From: Marinobacter bohaiensis
GTDB taxonomy: Bacteria; Pseudomonadota; Gammaproteobacteria; Pseudomonadales; Oleiphilaceae
Assembly: GCF_003258515.1 (NCBI RefSeq)
Contig: NZ_QGEH01000001.1
Coordinates: 1,674,001 to 1,738,000, forward strand
DNA length: 64,000 bases
Reading direction: 5' to 3'
Shown here: positions 18,119 to 26,437 of the stretch, piece by piece
How positions within the stretch are numbered: the stretch's first letter is position 1
Layout: each line of letters starts with the position of its first letter
Translations under genes and position numbers: made by a program
The notes under the pieces: model-generated
What the model saw: the letters and a program-made list of their open reading frames with translations, nothing else
What the model was told of the DNA's origin: nothing
Database searches by the model: none

Positions 18119-19834
18119 TTAATCCTTCGTCACGCGGTTCGCTTCCTCGAGACTGGTTACCCCGTCCATGACCTTCTTGATCGCGGACTGTCTCAAGTTG
18201 GCGAAGCCTTCCGCCTGAGCCTGTTTTGCAATCTGAATGGAGCTCGCCTCTTCCATAATCATGTTGGCGAGGTTCTCTGTGACCTTGACGACCTCGTAGA
18301 TGCCGACGCGGCCCTTATATCCACCATTGCATTTATCACAGCCCTTGGGACGGTACAAAGTAAAGCCTGTATCGATTTGTTGCTCTGTGAAGCCTTCCTT
18401 CAAAAGCACGTCCTTGGGGACTTCGACTGGCTCCTTGCAGCTACAGAGACGTCGAGCCAGTCGCTGGGCAATGATCAGGCTGACGGAAGTTGCGATGTTG
18501 AACGCCGGTACGCCCATATTCATCATTCGCGTGAGCGTTTCAGGAGCGCTGTTGGTGTGAAGGGTCGACAGAACCAGGTGGCCTGTCTGAGCCGCCTTGA
18601 TGGCAATGTTAGCGGTCTCGAGATCCCGAATCTCACCCACCATGATGACATCCGGATCCTGGCGCAGGAAAGCGCGTAGCGCTTCGGCAAAGCCCAGGCC
18701 CACCTTGTTGTTAACGTTGACCTGGTTTATGCCTTCCAGGTTAATTTCCGCCGGATCTTCAGCGGTAGAGATATTCCGCTCTTGCGTATTGAGAATGTTG
18801 AGGCCGGTATATAGGGAGACGGTTTTACCGGACCCGGTCGGACCCGTAACCAGGATCATGCCCTGTGGTTGTTCCAGGGCTTCCATATACATCTGCTTCT
18901 GTTCGTCCTCGTAGCCGAGGGCGTCGATCCCCAGCTTGGCGGAGCTGGGGTCAAGAATACGCAAAACGATCTTTTCGCCCCAAAGGGTAGGGAGGGTGTT
19001 GACCCGGAAATCGATGGCCTTGGTTTTGGACAGCTTCATCTTGATCCGGCCGTCCTGCGGCACTCGACGCTCCGAGATGTCCAACTGAGCCATGATTTTG
19101 ACTCGCGCGGCGATTTTTGGGGCCAGCTTGATAGACGGCTTGGACATTTCCTTCAGCACGCCGTCAGTGCGGTAACGCACGCGGTAGGTTTTTTCGTACG
19201 GCTCAAAATGGATGTCAGAGGCCCCGCCCCGGATAGCATCGAGCAGAACTTTGTTTACGTACTTGACGATGGGGGCATCATCGACGTCAGACGCGCTTAC
19301 CGCTCCGTCATCACCGTCGTCATCGCCGCCTTCCACATCAATGTCTTCGAGCTCTGAGTCTTCCAAATCGCCCATCGAGCTTTCGCTCGATTCAAGGTAC
19401 CGGTCGATCATCTCTCGAAGCTTTGCTTCGTCAGCCAGAACAGCATCGGTGCTCAAGCCAGTGTTGAACTTGATTTCGTCTAGCGCCTGGATGTTAGTGG
19501 GGTCCGATACGGCTATGAACAGCCTCTTGCCGCGCTTATAGAGCGGCAGTGCGTTGTGCTTCCGGATGAGCTTTTCGTCAACAATCTTCTCCGGCAGCAT
19601 TTCGGGGGAGAACGAGGACAGGTCCAAAACTGATACGCCGAACTCCATAGCCGCCGAGTAAGCCAACCCCCGGCTATCTGCCAGATTATTCTGTACCAGA
19701 TAAGTGATCAGCGGGATTTTGTTGTTTGATGCTTGAATAAAGGCATCGCGAGCTGCTGCCTCTTCGAGGAGGCCATCTTCTACAAAGCGGCGGGCGAGGC
19801 CTGTCAGGGTGACGTTGTGATTGTCTGGTGGCAT
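18119..19834 (-). CDS. pilB: Type IV pilus assembly ATPase PilB
   Basis: This 571-residue extension motor has an N-terminal GspE_N/MshEN domain (first ~150 residues) and an acidic linker rich in Asp/Glu/Gly (residues ~150-185). The secretion ATPase core has Walker A GPTGSGKT near residue 331, a Walker B region (DPDVIMVGEIRD) and a His-rich box (TGHLVLSTLHTN). A C-terminal zinc tetracysteine is formed by CSC and CDKC. All key motifs are intact. It starts the minus-strand pil run and is divergent from pilA across about 340 bases. Confidence 0.95.
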   Translation of the reverse strand: MPPDNHNVTLTGLARRFVEDGLLEEAAARDAFIQASNNKIPLITYLVQNNLADSRGLAYSAAMEFGVSVLDLSSFSPEMLPEKIVDEKLIRKHNALPLYKRGKRLFIAVSDPTNIQALDEIKFNTGLSTDAVLADEAKLREMIDRYLESSESSMGDLEDSELEDIDVEGGDDDGDDGAVSASDVDDAPIVKYVNKVLLDAIRGGASDIHFEPYEKTYRVRYRTDGVLKEMSKPSIKLAPKIAARVKIMAQLDISERRVPQDGRIKMKLSKTKAIDFRVNTLPTLWGEKIVLRILDPSSAKLGIDALGYEDEQKQMYMEALEQPQGMILVTGPTGSGKTVSLYTGLNILNTQERNISTAEDPAEINLEGINQVNVNNKVGLGFAEALRAFLRQDPDVIMVGEIRDLETANIAIKAAQTGHLVLSTLHTNSAPETLTRMMNMGVPAFNIATSVSLIIAQRLARRLCSCKEPVEVPKDVLLKEGFTEQQIDTGFTLYRPKGCDKCNGGYKGRVGIYEVVKVTENLANMIMEEASSIQIAKQAQAEGFANLRQSAIKKVMDGVTSLEEANRVTKD

Positions 19835-20073
19835 AAAGTTCTGTGTTGTCGAGAAGTTGCTGAGCGTTAATGGAGAGTTAGTTTAGAGTGGCGCTCCTCG
19901 TTTGGAAAGTGGGTGTTTGGAGCCAATGTTGGAACTGAGAAGGCATGGGGTGACGCTGCGTGTCACTGCTGGCCCTTTAGTGTCAGTTCGAAGTGTGCCG
20001 GCTGGCGCGTTACCGGAAAGATGCTTGCTTTTAAATATCTGATAAATAATAACTTTATTTCTATTTCCGGGGT
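19835..20073. other. pilB-pilA divergent intergenic region
   Basis: The 344-base space between pilB (minus) and pilA (plus) contains no credible gene; the one open plus frame has no start signal. It turns AT-rich after about 20030 and holds the sigma-54-like pilA promoter described separately. The pilB promoter must also lie here but is not identifiable by eye. Confidence 0.5.
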
Positions 20074-20089
20074 TGGCATGGACTGTGCT
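20074..20089 (+). promoter_or_regulatory. Sigma-54-like -24/-12 promoter of pilA
   Basis: TGGCATG-GACT-GTGCT matches the RpoN consensus TGGCACG-N4-TTGCW at 10 of 12 fixed positions. The invariant GG and GC are 10 bases apart, as required. The expected transcript start is near 20100, leaving an untranslated leader of about 80 bases. pilA genes of pseudomonads are known RpoN/PilSR targets. Confidence 0.7.
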
Positions 20090-20178
20090 TTCAAATTGGC
20101 AGGTTCGCTACGGTTGCGACAAACTCCTGCCGGCGACCGGGTTTACAAGGAAATGAAACGTATAATCGAGGTTTATTG

Positions 20179-20637
20179 ATGAAAAATATCCAAATGAATC
20201 ATGCGCAGAAGGGCTTTACGCTCATCGAATTGATGATCGTTGTAGCGATCATCGGCATCCTGGCGGCGATTGCTATTCCGCAGTATCAGGACTACATCGC
20301 GCGGTCTCAGGTTACTCGTGTCGTTGGTGAGTTGTCTGCCCTGAAAACCTCTGCTGAAGAGCAGTTGATGCGTGGCACGACTCCTTCTGGTGGCGCAGAC
20401 GCCGTAGGTTTTGCCGGCTCTGATCTGCTGGAGAGCTTCACCCTCAACTTCGATTCCTCTGGTGCTGGAACTATCGGCGGTGAGTTGGGTGGCAACGCCA
20501 GTTCTGCGGTTGATGGCGCGACAGTAACTCTCAGTCGTGAGGCTGATGGCACTTGGTCATGTGCTGTTACTACCGGCTCTGTTGGCGGTGGTTGGGATGA
20601 CTCCTACGCTCCGTCAGGCTGCCCGGTCAGCTCTTAA
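20179..20637 (+). CDS. pilA: Type IV major pilin PilA
   Basis: This is a 152-residue prepilin. A 12-residue leader ends in Gly and is followed by [27 protein letters not shown], the class IVa N-terminal helix with Glu5. The C-terminus has a disulfide loop between the Cys in WSCAVT and the Cys in SGCPVSS, and the protein ends in Ser-Ser. A terminal Ser just after the disulfide loop is the acceptor in TfpO-type glycosylated pilins. ATG at 20179 is chosen because GAGG lies 7 bases upstream. A terminator follows, then a PglL-like gene. Confidence 0.95.
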   Translation: MKNIQMNHAQKGFTLIELMIVVAIIGILAAIAIPQYQDYIARSQVTRVVGELSALKTSAEEQLMRGTTPSGGADAVGFAGSDLLESFTLNFDSSGAGTIGGELGGNASSAVDGATVTLSREADGTWSCAVTTGSVGGGWDDSYAPSGCPVSS

Positions 20638-20682
20638 TTTTAGAACGCGTCAGATCCGATGTAGCTCTGGTCTGATAAAGAA

Positions 20683-20711
20683 AGGCCCGGCTTTTATAGC
20701 CGGGCCTTTTT
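20683..20711 (+). terminator. Rho-independent terminator of pilA
   Basis: The 10-bp stem AGGCCCGGCT (20683-20692) with AGCCGGGCCT (20698-20707) has a 5-base loop and a run of T. It sits 46 bases after the stop and would isolate abundant pilA message from the ligase gene. Confidence 0.93.
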
Positions 20712-20764
20712 CGTTGAACGGCTCTGAATTATCCGGTTGTTGCTCAGAAGTGGGGTGAGGATTT

Positions 20765-22597
20765 ATGAATGGCTTGAAGACAGAGACCGCTCAGCTCCCT
20801 CGGTTGTCGGTAGTTGTGCTATCGTTTCTTATGTTAGTGCCAGCGTTAGGTCTGTTTAGGGTCTGGCCATTATACTCGGCTGTAAGCGGTGGCTTAACAT
20901 GGCTTTGTGTCGGTTTCCTTTTTGCCATTCCTTTGATAATAAAGCGCGATAAACGCTTTCGCTTCAATGTCGCTGTGTTCTTCTTTCTCTGTTTGATAGT
21001 TGCGTTAGCTGCCTCGGTGCTGGTGAATAGTTATACTTATGAGGCTGCTTGGCGGTGGTATCTCGTTGCTTTTATTATTTGTATTTTGGCCCTGGTGGCT
21101 GCTAGCGATCTGAAAAAGAGCAATCCAAAGCAATTTCACAATAGTCTAGCCGGGTTTTTGTGGGCGGGTTGTTTTATTTATGGGCTTATAAGTCTTCTGA
21201 AATACTACGGAGTCCTTGCGTTACTGTTTTCATGGGCCGAGCCTGTGGGTGGGCGCCTAACTGGTGTCTGGGGGCAGTCAAACCTAACTACGACAATGTG
21301 TTGGTTGGGGGTTCTGGCTTCGGCAGTGGCTATGTCCAGTATAAGGCAGAAAGGGTTGTGGCTCGGTAGCACCATGTTATTTGGCTGGGTGTTGGCGTGT
21401 TCCGCCTCGCGAATGTCCTGGCTTATGGTGGCGGGGTTGTTCGCATTGATCTTTGTTAGCCGTTTATCGCGTTATCGGGAAGAGGAGACGATATACGCGT
21501 GTAAGTTGCTGGCTCGAAGCATTTTTATGATTATTATCATGTTGTTTCTCGTCCCACCATTAAATCAGCTTTTACAGGACCGGTTGGTTTCTTTCGGGTT
21601 GCTAGATCAGGGAATGGCTGTTTCTCTGGTCGGCAGGGATGTGTTACATGACAATGCCAGGTTGACGGAGCTAACTAAAGTTATATCGGGGGTGGGGGCG
21701 TTTTCCGACTTGCAATGGATGTTTGGGGTCGGGCCCGGGAACTATCCACAGTTTTCCTATCAAGCTGACATGACTTCACCTCCTCAAGGCTTGGTGCCGG
21801 GAACATGGCTTCACTCCCATAACATTTTCAGCATGATGCTCGTCGAGTTTGGGCTGTTCGGTTTGATCATCGTGCTTGGGTTTGTGGCGCTCATCGCTCA
21901 TGTGGCGCTAAAGCAATCGATGACATTGGCTCGATTTTTTTCAATTGGTGGAATTGGTCTTCTCTTTATCCATAGTAATCTGGAATATCCTTTATGGTAT
22001 TTCTGGTTTTTGGTCTTATTCTGTTTATTGTTGACTAACCTCTTCGAGATTAAAACTGTCGAAGGTGATTCCCGCTGGCTTAAGCCTGTGGTGGGTATCT
22101 GCGGGTGCTTAATGGTGATAGTTCTTCTGGTCAATGTGGGGTATCAGTTTTTTCGCATCAGCTCGGTAGCAGTTGAAGTAAATCGTGGGAGTGAGGATTA
22201 TCAGAAATTATCCTTTTTGGCCAACGACTCTTTAATGGGGCCTTACGCCATACTGCGGAAGTATCGAGATTTTGCACCCGAGAGTGCTAACGTCGATTGG
22301 CAGCTGCGGGAAGCTCGGAGGATGAAGCGTTGGCAGCCCAGAGATCTGGTCCTTTTGCGTGAATTTTCATTGCTGGTCCTGGATGAAGAATATCAAGAAG
22401 CTTGTGTGGCAGCCGAGCATCTAGCTTACCGTTACCCTCGCTCCGCACCTATTATGCTGAACCATAGTATGTTGGCTGATACTTTTTCACCTGCGCGAAT
22501 TGCCGGAATTGCAAATTGTATCGAGAAGGGCCTCGCTCCACGGGGTGAGACAATTTTGTCGGTGGAGCAGAAAAATAAAGCTAGGTTGTCCAGATAA
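20765..22597 (+). CDS. PglL/TfpO-like O-oligosaccharyltransferase or O-antigen ligase
   Basis: This 610-residue membrane protein has about 12 hydrophobic segments and a Wzy_C domain. In the large periplasmic loop is the ligase motif HSHNIFSMMLVEFGLFG (near residues 350-366). A soluble C-terminal part of about 150 residues follows the last membrane segment, as in PglL-type enzymes. These enzymes move a lipid-linked glycan to Ser/Thr of protein; WaaL ligases share the fold and move it to lipid A-core. Its place directly after pilA, whose product ends in Ser, favours a pilin glycosyltransferase. It is followed 5 bases later by a second Wzy_C protein. Confidence 0.78.
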   Translation: MNGLKTETAQLPRLSVVVLSFLMLVPALGLFRVWPLYSAVSGGLTWLCVGFLFAIPLIIKRDKRFRFNVAVFFFLCLIVALAASVLVNSYTYEAAWRWYLVAFIICILALVAASDLKKSNPKQFHNSLAGFLWAGCFIYGLISLLKYYGVLALLFSWAEPVGGRLTGVWGQSNLTTTMCWLGVLASAVAMSSIRQKGLWLGSTMLFGWVLACSASRMSWLMVAGLFALIFVSRLSRYREEETIYACKLLARSIFMIIIMLFLVPPLNQLLQDRLVSFGLLDQGMAVSLVGRDVLHDNARLTELTKVISGVGAFSDLQWMFGVGPGNYPQFSYQADMTSPPQGLVPGTWLHSHNIFSMMLVEFGLFGLIIVLGFVALIAHVALKQSMTLARFFSIGGIGLLFIHSNLEYPLWYFWFLVLFCLLLTNLFEIKTVEGDSRWLKPVVGICGCLMVIVLLVNVGYQFFRISSVAVEVNRGSEDYQKLSFLANDSLMGPYAILRKYRDFAPESANVDWQLREARRMKRWQPRDLVLLREFSLLVLDEEYQEACVAAEHLAYRYPRSAPIMLNHSMLADTFSPARIAGIANCIEKGLAPRGETILSVEQKNKARLSR

Positions 22598-22602
22598 ATA
22601 TT

Positions 22603-24039
22603 ATGAAATTAACTTGTTGCTTCCGGCGAGCTTTTCTGCCTTTATTGATTTTAATTTGGGTCGCGGCTTTTTTTGGTTACCTGGGTTGGAAGCCGGGTTT
22701 TGCTTACAACGCTCAGCGTTATTTTGAGATCCTGATCCTCGGTTGCATCTTGTGTGTCGGTGTGACGCTGACTATTCGTTTCCGCTGGGGACGAATCTGG
22801 GGCGGTGGTTGCGTTGTTTTGCTTTTACTCATGGTGCTAGCGGTTTGGCAGGCGGACAATCGATGGCTAGCGTTTAGGGAGGGGGCTCTTTATTTAGCGT
22901 TGTTTGCCGGAGTTCTCGCGGTTGCCAAGGTAAGGGCGCACGCCGGGGCGGCTAGTTTCGATCGAGCAGCATACACTGGTTTAGTTTTGTTCAGTTTCGG
23001 ATGTTCCTTGATCGTTTTGGAGGGACTGCTGCTCAGCCTTTCCATAAACAAGCTGGATCCACGCATCATATTTGGTGCTTTTGTCAATGTACGCGTTTTG
23101 GCTGAGCTGCAGTTTTTAACGTTGTTGTTGCTCCCAGCTGCTTGGTTGCAGGCAGATTCAATTGGCTGGCGACGTTTTGTCGCATTAACGGCCGTTCTTT
23201 GGTGGGCACTGCTCTTACTAACTGGTACGCGAGCAGCACTGATAGCTTTGCCGTTTTCACTGCTTGTTCTTTTCCTGACTGCAGGGCGCGATGCTTTGCA
23301 ATGGTTTAGGGTGTTAGGTGCGCAGTTTATCGGCGGATTGTGCGTCTTCCTGGTTATGCGTGTTGGTGTGGCGCACTTTCTGGGGCAGCCCCTGCTGGGA
23401 GAAGGGGGGATGAGCTTTGCTCGGGCTTCTTCAAGCGGGCGCTTGGAATTATGGTGGAACGCTTGGGTTCATTTTCTTGAGAGGCCGTGGCTCGGTAATG
23501 GTCCTGGATCCTTTGCTTGCTTTAGTAATCAGCTTGTAGCGACTCCTCATAACCTGTTTTTTCAATTCCTTTCGGAGTGGGGGCTTCTGGTAACCCTTCT
23601 GGCATTTGCACTTGCCTTATTTATCTTTATAAAGCTTGTTCAACACCTTCGTTTTCGTCCCGAGTGCAGTGTCCTTCATTACTCCCTGTTTGCCACTCTG
23701 ATCACAGTCGTAACTGCAAGTATGATGGAGGGAATGATAACGGGGCCACTGCAGCAGATGCTAATCGTGCTTGTGTTTGGCTGGGCGCTGCAGATTTTTG
23801 GGGGAGAGAGATTTTTTCTACAAGTGGCTTCCGGGTCACTAGGTTATCGATCGATTAGGTTATTGCTTTTGGTTGCATTTTTAGCGTTAACGCTGTGGGG
23901 TGTAAAAGCAGATCTTGCCATGCAAAGAGAGCTGCTGGTCTCGCCGGATGGAAAGGTTAACCTCAGTTACGGTCCAAGGTTTTGGGCGGACGGCCATGAT
24001 TACTGCCCTGGCTGGCATGAGCGATATGAGAAACGCTAA
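22603..24039 (+). CDS. Second Wzy_C family membrane protein (O-antigen ligase/polymerase-like)
   Basis: This 478-residue protein has about 11 membrane segments. A Wzy_C loop carries GNGPGSFACFSNQ and PHNLFFQFLSEWG (near residues 305-330), the His-Asn motif shared by WaaL, PglL and Wzy. It begins 5 bases after the previous ligase-like gene, so the two are co-transcribed. It lacks the long soluble tail of its neighbour. It could be the lipid A-core ligase for the adjacent island, a second protein glycosyltransferase, or a polymerase; sequence alone cannot decide. Confidence 0.72.
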   Translation: MKLTCCFRRAFLPLLILIWVAAFFGYLGWKPGFAYNAQRYFEILILGCILCVGVTLTIRFRWGRIWGGGCVVLLLLMVLAVWQADNRWLAFREGALYLALFAGVLAVAKVRAHAGAASFDRAAYTGLVLFSFGCSLIVLEGLLLSLSINKLDPRIIFGAFVNVRVLAELQFLTLLLLPAAWLQADSIGWRRFVALTAVLWWALLLLTGTRAALIALPFSLLVLFLTAGRDALQWFRVLGAQFIGGLCVFLVMRVGVAHFLGQPLLGEGGMSFARASSSGRLELWWNAWVHFLERPWLGNGPGSFACFSNQLVATPHNLFFQFLSEWGLLVTLLAFALALFIFIKLVQHLRFRPECSVLHYSLFATLITVVTASMMEGMITGPLQQMLIVLVFGWALQIFGGERFFLQVASGSLGYRSIRLLLLVAFLALTLWGVKADLAMQRELLVSPDGKVNLSYGPRFWADGHDYCPGWHERYEKR

Positions 24040-24301
24040 CTTTACTTCTAGTGGCTTCGTGCCTTTGGCTGTCTCGGCTTTACGAATTAACGCCTTATGT
24101 TTGCGCGTTTTTTTGATAAAGCTTTCGGTCATCGAATTCGCGTTGTTGAGGTAGGGGTACTTTATCGAAGAGTGGTTGTCGAAAGGCAAGGCTTCTTGTG
24201 CTTCAGCTTTTCCGACGGGCTCATGGTTCTAAGGGCATAGTTTTTAAGCATTGTTGGATTGCTGGATTCAGTGTTTGCTAGTAGTAAGTTCGTTCTGTAT
24301 T
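24040..24301. other. Spacer upstream of the second pilin gene
   Basis: The 314 bases between the ligase-like gene and the second pilin hold no supported gene on either strand; short open frames lack starts and family features. The 3' end carries the sigma-54-like promoter described next. Confidence 0.5.
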
Positions 24302-24317
24302 TGGCCCTGGTTTTGCT
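24302..24317 (+). promoter_or_regulatory. Sigma-54-like promoter of the second pilin
   Basis: TGGCCCT-GGTT-TTGCT has the invariant GG and GC exactly 10 bases apart and matches 9 of 12 fixed RpoN positions. It lies 36 bases before the chosen ATG, giving a leader of about 25 bases. It parallels the pilA promoter 4.2 kb upstream. Confidence 0.65.
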
Positions 24318-24353
24318 TAATGTTAGATCTCCTTTTCGGTTTTGAGAATAGAT

Positions 24354-24797
24354 ATGCGAAGTAAACATGTAGGTTTTTCTTTGCTCGAAATAATGATCGT
24401 AGTGGCTTTGATTGGAATCTTGGCGGCCATATCGATTCCTTTGCTGCAAGGCTATGCAGCAAGAGCTCAAATAAATCGAGTGGTTAGTGAGCTTGGCGTT
24501 TACAGAACCGCATTCGAGTCAAACCTGTCAAGTCTGACTGAAGTAACCAATGAAAGCCTTGGGTATACACCTTCTGAGCTGACGACAGGTAGTTCGGCAG
24601 TGGAGATTGCGGTGATTAATCCTGACGGAACAGGGCATCTACAGGTGACCATGGGCGGCAATGCACAGCAGAATTTGTCGGGGTTGGTCATACGTTTTCA
24701 AAGATCTTCTTCCGGTAGGTGGTCTTGCATTATTGATAAATCTGCAGTGCCTAGCTGGAAGGAGAGCTATAAGCCAGCGGGGTGCGCGGTGCCGTGA
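24354..24797 (+). CDS. Second type IV pilin (PilA paralogue)
   Basis: This is a 147-residue prepilin with a short 7-residue leader ending in Gly. It is followed by FSLLEIMIVVALIGILAAISIPLLQGY, with Glu5 intact. A C-terminal Cys pair (WSCIID and AGCAVP) predicts a disulfide loop like that of PilA. The C-terminal residues are Ala-Val-Pro, so the Ser acceptor of the first pilin is missing. Its full-length disulfide-bonded form argues for a second major-type pilin rather than a minor pilin of the FimU/PilV kind. ATG at 24354 is preferred over an in-frame TTG at 24342. Confidence 0.88.
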   Translation: MRSKHVGFSLLEIMIVVALIGILAAISIPLLQGYAARAQINRVVSELGVYRTAFESNLSSLTEVTNESLGYTPSELTTGSSAVEIAVINPDGTGHLQVTMGGNAQQNLSGLVIRFQRSSSGRWSCIIDKSAVPSWKESYKPAGCAVP

Positions 24798-25361
24798 GTT
24801 TTCCAACAAATCGAGCTCCGAAAGGTTTAGGTTGAAATTTCATGCAAGGGGCGTATGTCCGGGAGGTGCTGGGTTTAATTTTTTGAACTGTGAAAATAAA
24901 AGGATGATTTAAAAAATTCGTCCAAAGAAGCGCCCTGTATCTTCTGTTTCCGAATAATTATTTCTGCTGATTTTGGATCAAGGTCAACTTCTGGGTTCGT
25001 CTATTATGCGTGCTGATGCCGATATGTTTTATGGGAATTGGCTAACTTGTGTTTGGCCACCGCAGGATGATCCGGTGCAGTTTCGATAACGAGAGGCAGC
25101 AGCAATCCTGTTGATATTGTGTAGTAGTAATTTTTATAAAATCTATTTTTCCAATGCTGTTCGACCATGTTAAGAATTGTTTCTGGACCTGCCTTTTTGG
25201 CTCGGTTGAGGTTATGGCTTTGCTTTCACCTGGTATGTAAAAGCGTGCAGTAATGCAGCCTCTGTCGCGTCATGCACTCTCTTCTTTATCGAAATCTCCG
25301 TAGTAAAAATGACTCCTAACTGGGTATCGTCCCGGCTCCGTCCATCCGCGCAAGCAGAGTA
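24798..25361. other. Long AT-rich untranslated spacer before the glycan island
   Basis: No supported gene. Reading both strands gave only short frames without start sites or family features. The region joins the second pilin to the leader of the wzz operon and probably contains its promoter. Confidence 0.45.
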
Positions 25362-25387
25362 CAAGAGGAGTGCCGAGCCTCTTGTTT
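25362..25387 (+). terminator. Leader hairpin upstream of wzz (terminator or attenuator-like)
   Basis: CAAGAGG (25362-25368) pairs with CCTCTTG (25378-25384) around a 9-base loop and runs into TTT. A second small stem (CCAGC with GCTGG) follows immediately. The T tract is short. It could end pilin transcription or act as a pause in the leader of the polysaccharide operon. Confidence 0.4.
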
Positions 25388-25494
25388 AAGGCTTTGCCAG
25401 CAAAAATGGCTGGTTGAGATCTACTTTCGAGCTTGATGGAATGTAAATGACATCAGTCGGCGATTGCAATAGACTCTATGCGCCTCGCCTTATG

Positions 25495-25526
25495 CCATCA
25501 AGGCTGATGGACGGGCGGTGGCGTAG
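25495..25526 (+). promoter_or_regulatory. JUMPstart/ops-like element upstream of wzz
   Basis: GGCGGTGGCGTA (25514-25525) matches the ops core GGCGGTAGCGTG at 10 of 12 positions. It is preceded by a small hairpin, CCATCA/TGATGG (25495-25510). The element lies about 50 bases before the first gene of the polysaccharide island, on the coding strand, where ops sites recruit RfaH to prevent early termination in long operons. Confidence 0.55.
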
Positions 25527-25575
25527 AAGCGTTGCCAGACTCTCATTATGGGAAAGACAGTGGTAGGTTCAGTAC

Positions 25576-26334
25576 ATGACAGATACATCGGCTCAGGCGC
25601 AAAGCGAACTAAGTGACGAAATCAGCTTGGTTGATCTAGCAGTTACCTTTTTACGCCGTAGGCGTTTGTTTTATCTGGTTTTCTCGGTTTGCGCCCTGGC
25701 AGGGGTGGTGTATGCGCTTATGGCAGAGACTACGTATCGCTACACGAGTTTGGTGCAGGGAGCCATGATCGATTCGGACCAAGCGCTGGAGTCACCGCCG
25801 GCATTGCTCGCGGCAATCGAAGATCGATGGTTGCCTGAGGTTCGAGCGAACTACATCGCGGATGAGGGAGTATTCCCGCTAAGTGTAACGGTTGAGGCCC
25901 CGAAGAATTCAGATTTGGTCAAGTTAATCTCGGAAGCTAGCGACGATCAAGTGAAAACCGTAGAAAAGATTCACAGCACACTTATTCAGGCTGTGTCCGA
26001 AGATCAGGTTCGGAAGCTGAGTCAGTATAGGAAAAGGCTGACACTGCAGCTCAAAGCGGTTGAGGATATTGTTAAATCGCTTCAGGAAGACGGTGTTAGT
26101 GGAGAGGCGCTGGCTGAAGCAGTGGATCGTAAGCTTGATCTGGAATTGACGTTGTCCAATCTGCAACCCATGGAGCAGTTGGTGGTTGCACGACAAAGTC
26201 ATGATGCTACAGGGCCGAAAAGAATGTTGATAGTTGTGCTATCTATTTTTTTGGGCGGCGTGCTTGGGCTCTTGACAGTGCTCTTGGCGGAGTTTTTTGC
26301 GGCGGTTCGCTCTCAAATGGCTGGTCAGGGGTGA
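25576..26334 (+). CDS. wzz: Wzz-type polysaccharide chain-length determinant
   Basis: This 252-residue inner-membrane protein has TM1 near residues 30-50 (preceded by VDLAVTFLRRRR), a periplasmic helical region of about 165 residues and TM2 near 216-238. That is the Wzz/PCP topology. The usual proline-rich motif next to TM2 is not obvious and the periplasmic part is shorter than in E. coli Wzz. There is no fused kinase, so it is a PCP-1 type regulator of O-antigen length, not a capsule exporter. It is the first gene after the ops-like site. Confidence 0.82.
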   Translation: MTDTSAQAQSELSDEISLVDLAVTFLRRRRLFYLVFSVCALAGVVYALMAETTYRYTSLVQGAMIDSDQALESPPALLAAIEDRWLPEVRANYIADEGVFPLSVTVEAPKNSDLVKLISEASDDQVKTVEKIHSTLIQAVSEDQVRKLSQYRKRLTLQLKAVEDIVKSLQEDGVSGEALAEAVDRKLDLELTLSNLQPMEQLVVARQSHDATGPKRMLIVVLSIFLGGVLGLLTVLLAEFFAAVRSQMAGQG

Positions 26335-26437
26335 GGGCATCAACTCGTGCCTTAAGGTTTCTGGTGGCGACTAGCTAAATGGAAAGCCCGCTCAAGAAGG
26401 ATTTAATTCACTGCTATAGAAAAAGCAAGTAAACACG

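Noticed and set aside
20036-20175. Search for a tRNA or small RNA in the pilB-pilA spacer
   Set aside because: No cloverleaf or terminator-like hairpin was found before pilA; only the sigma-54-like promoter is supported.
25576-26334. Reading wzz as part of a Wza/Wzc capsule export system
   Set aside because: There is no kinase domain and no wza or wzb gene in the window; the Wzx/Wzy/Wzz set fits O-antigen-type synthesis.
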